Origin: Osedax frankpressi | Lineage: Eukaryota; Annelida; Polychaeta; Sabellida; Siboglinidae | Direction of reading: 5' to 3' | Length of the DNA: 64,000 nucleotides | Assembly (NCBI GenBank): GCA_964035775.1 | Contig: CAXIVS010000612.1 | Location: forward strand, 496,001 to 560,000 | Part shown: one piece after another, positions 63,149 through 64,000 of the stretch | Position numbering within the stretch: position 1 is the stretch's first letter | Layout: every line of letters starts with the position of its first letter | Made by a program: the position numbers and the translations under genes | The notes under the pieces: generated by a model | The model's input: the letters and a program-made list of their open reading frames with translations, nothing else | Databases searched by the model: none | What the model was told of the DNA's origin: nothing

Positions 63149-64000
63149 GATATATAACTTTATAAGATATAACTCTATATGATATAACTCTATAAGATAT
63201 AACTCTATAAGATATAACTCTATATAATATAACTCTATAAGATATAACTCAATAAGATATAACTCTATATGATATAACTTAATAAGATATAACTCTATAA
63301 GATATAACTCTATATGATATAACTCTATATGATATAACTCTATAAGATATAACTCTATTATATATAACTCTATATGATATAATTCTATAAGATATAACTC
63401 TATAAGATATAACTTTATAATATATAACTCTATATGATATAACTCTATATGATATAACTCAATAAGACATAACTCTATATGATATAACTCTATAAGATAT
63501 AACTCTAATAGATATAACTCTAAGATATAACGCTATATGATATAACTATATATGATATAACTTAATAAGATATAACTCTATATGATATAACTCTATATGA
63601 TATAACTCAATAAGATATAACTCTATTAGATATAACTCTATATAATATAACTCTATAAGATATAACTCTAATAGATATAACTCTAAGATATAACGCTATA
63701 TGATATAACTATATATGATATAACTATATATGATATAACTATATATGATATAACTCTATATGATATAACTCTATATGATATAACTCTTTATGATATAACT
63801 CTATATGATATAACTCTATATGATATAACTCATTATGATATAACTCTATAAGATATAACACTATAAGATATAACTCTATAAGATATAACTCTATAAGATA
63901 TAACTCTATAAGATATAACTCAATAAGATATAAATCTATAAGATATAACTCTATATGATATAACTCTAAGATATAACTCTATATGATATAACTCAATAAG
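63149..64000 (+). repeat. Higher-order unit, partial, cut by window end
   Basis: Starts at the gatatataac landmark and follows the order of 60447 onward. The last visible part is the cattatgat and cactataagat sub-block. The array continues beyond the window. Confidence 0.78.

Larger units (their letters stand above)
1..64000 (+). repeat. 15-bp AT-rich satellite array, continuous across the window
   Basis: Every line of the window can be read as head-to-tail copies of gatataactctatat or gatataactctataa with point variants. Frequent variant tails are ctcaataa, ctatatat, ctttataa, ctcattat and cgctatat; frequent variant heads are aatataac, tatataac and gacataac. The core ataac is the most constant part and the tail after it the most variable. 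Occasional 13-14 bp monomers (gatataactctaa, gatataactcttat, gatataactcatat) shift the register. Each monomer has two C and one G on this strand throughout, so no inverted segment is present. There is no unique sequence longer than a monomer. A eukaryotic heterochromatic satellite is the likely identity; the family is not one I recognise. Confidence 0.97.

Noticed and set aside
1-64000. CRISPR array
   Set aside because: There are direct repeats but no unique spacers; repeats abut with no intervening sequence.
1-64000. Promoters or TATA boxes
   Set aside because: tatata and tataa strings occur in nearly every monomer by composition and carry no information here.
1-64000. Transposon, retroelement or virus-derived insertion
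   Set aside because: No non-satellite segment, terminal repeat, target-site duplication or coding remnant interrupts the array.
1-64000. Telomeric repeat
   Set aside because: The monomer is 15 bp and lacks the G-rich strand typical of telomerase-made repeats. No TTAGGG-like or TTAGG-like run is present.
1-64000. Centromere protein CENP-B box
   Set aside because: The box needs CG-containing motifs (TTCG and CGGG). The only CG dinucleotides here are in aacgctatat, aacgatatat, aacgattta and one tatacgat, none of which matches.
1-64000. Cruciform or hairpin elements from atatgatat
   Set aside because: Only four-base arms around one central base, repeated in most monomers. This is a property of the consensus, not a discrete structured element.
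1-64000. tRNA, rRNA or other structured RNA genes
   Set aside because: About 20% GC with a strict 15-bp period leaves no room for conserved RNA gene sequence, and none was seen.

Overview
The whole window is one uninterrupted satellite DNA array. It is built from a 15-bp AT-rich monomer (consensus gatataactctatat or gatataactctataa, 3 G/C in 15, about 20% GC), always in the same orientation, with roughly 4,250 copies. I find no protein gene, RNA gene, transposon, CRISPR array or unique-sequence island. The organism cannot be named from this. A very long, hierarchically organised simple satellite points to eukaryotic heterochromatin (centromeric, pericentromeric or subtelomeric) in a long-read assembly; that is inference. 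I do not recognise the monomer as a named satellite.

The information lies in how monomer variants are arranged. Sparse landmark variants (for example gcaataac, gttataac, gatatataac, aacgctatat and short 13-14 bp monomers) recur in fixed order and reveal a nested hierarchy. From 1 to about 4.75 kb lies a loosely ordered zone with older 0.9-1.6 kb internal duplications. From 4758 to 15360, and again from 15361 to about 25978, lies a 10.6-kb superunit duplicated head to tail with only about ten visible differences, mostly single bases and 15-bp steps. The right part of this superunit already carries a 2.85-kb higher-order unit. From there to the end, higher-order units of about 2.0-3.9 kb dominate, reshuffled by further tandem duplications: 6705 bp (about 21.16-34.56 kb), about 3.1-3.2 kb (about 43-49.4 kb) and 2228 bp (about 53.68-58.1 kb).

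Two haplotypes of the higher-order unit exist. Class A carries ctcttatgat and a doubled 0.45-kb sub-block. Class B carries ctcatatgat and a single sub-block. Class A fills about 12-37 kb and returns at 44-48 kb; class B fills 38-43 kb and 50-64 kb. Three class B units share an identical 300-bp (20-monomer) deletion. All junctions I examined keep the 15-bp register, as expected for unequal homologous exchange. Open reading frames on the minus strand are arithmetical by-products of a 15-bp (5-codon) period and are not annotated as genes.

All coordinates were read by eye from landmark variants. Duplication boundaries are uncertain by about one to several monomers (15-75 bp), because breakpoints in a repeat are intrinsically ambiguous.
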